NCBI GenBank assembly: GCA_026770585.1
Contig: MU646345.1
Span: forward strand, 684,945-696,762
DNA length: 11,818 nt
Origin: Baffinella frigidus
Taxonomy: Eukaryota; Cryptophyceae; Cryptomonadales; Baffinellaceae
Direction of reading: 5' to 3'
Shown piece by piece: positions 11,669 to 11,818 of the stretch (position 1 is the stretch's first letter; every line of letters begins with the position of its first letter). The position numbers and the translations under genes were made by a program. The notes beneath the pieces were generated by a model. It was not told where the DNA came from. It did not search any database and worked only from the letters and a program-made list of their open reading frames with translations.

Positions 11669-11818
11669 GTCTCCCCTCCCACCCACACCCACACCCACAG
11701 TCTATCTGGGCGCACCAATTCGGCGAGCCCGGGCACTTTCCTCTTGCACCCCTCAGCCCTGAGCCATGAGTCCTGAACCCTGAGCCAGTCCTGAACCCTG
11801 CACCCTCGACCCTACACC
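11669..11818 (+). repeat. Intronic module copy 3 (cut) and degenerate telomere-like end
   Basis: CACCCACACCCACACCCACA and GTCTATCTGGGCGCACCAAT, then GAGCCCGGGCAC, repeat the module up to about 11746. Then come CCCTGAGCC/CCTGAACCC units, a CCCTAAA-like degenerate run that continues past the window end. Confidence 0.8.

Overview
The window looks like nuclear, non-coding-rich DNA of a eukaryote, most likely a unicellular green alga. Three observations support this. Coding pieces are short and open, with GT-type donors and AG acceptors at their edges. Telomere-type 7-mers related to TTTAGGG are scattered throughout. Foldback (MITE-like) elements are dense. The TTTAGGG type is also found in other algae and protists, so the lineage is an inference. 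I see no bacterial operon, no rRNA or tRNA that I can support, and no CRISPR array.

Layout. 1-2000: tandem and direct repeats, telomere-like arrays and two foldback elements with TAGAGCG ends. 1.98-3.0 kb: four minus-strand copies of one membrane-protein exon, mixed with a 150-bp foldback and a TTTGGGG array. 3.0-6.0 kb: almost only repeats, namely a 100-bp TA-flanked MITE present twice, a 17-bp minisatellite, a 28-bp repeat, a 114-bp duplication, a 123-bp hairpin and several other foldbacks. 6.1-6.95 kb: full and partial minus-strand copies of a C-terminal exon. Its splice phase fits the 2-3 kb exon exactly, although the genomic order is wrong for one gene. 7.0-8.2 kb: a loopless 139-bp palindrome and further foldbacks.

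8.2-11.7 kb holds the best gene evidence. A minus-strand first exon encodes a signal-peptide protein (8458-8744). About 160 bp away, a divergent plus-strand gene begins at 8905, with exons at 8905-9040, 9811-9884 and 10997-11097 whose phases join cleanly. The second exon has one truncated extra copy and the third has three diverged ones, set among a 42-bp satellite and an intronic module carrying GTTGAC-N24-GTCAAC. I do not recognise any of the proteins.

The main theme is exon fragments repeatedly copied and joined to homogenised 7-mer arrays and foldback elements. CCTAGG and CCTACSGTAGG palindromes recur in otherwise different element families.
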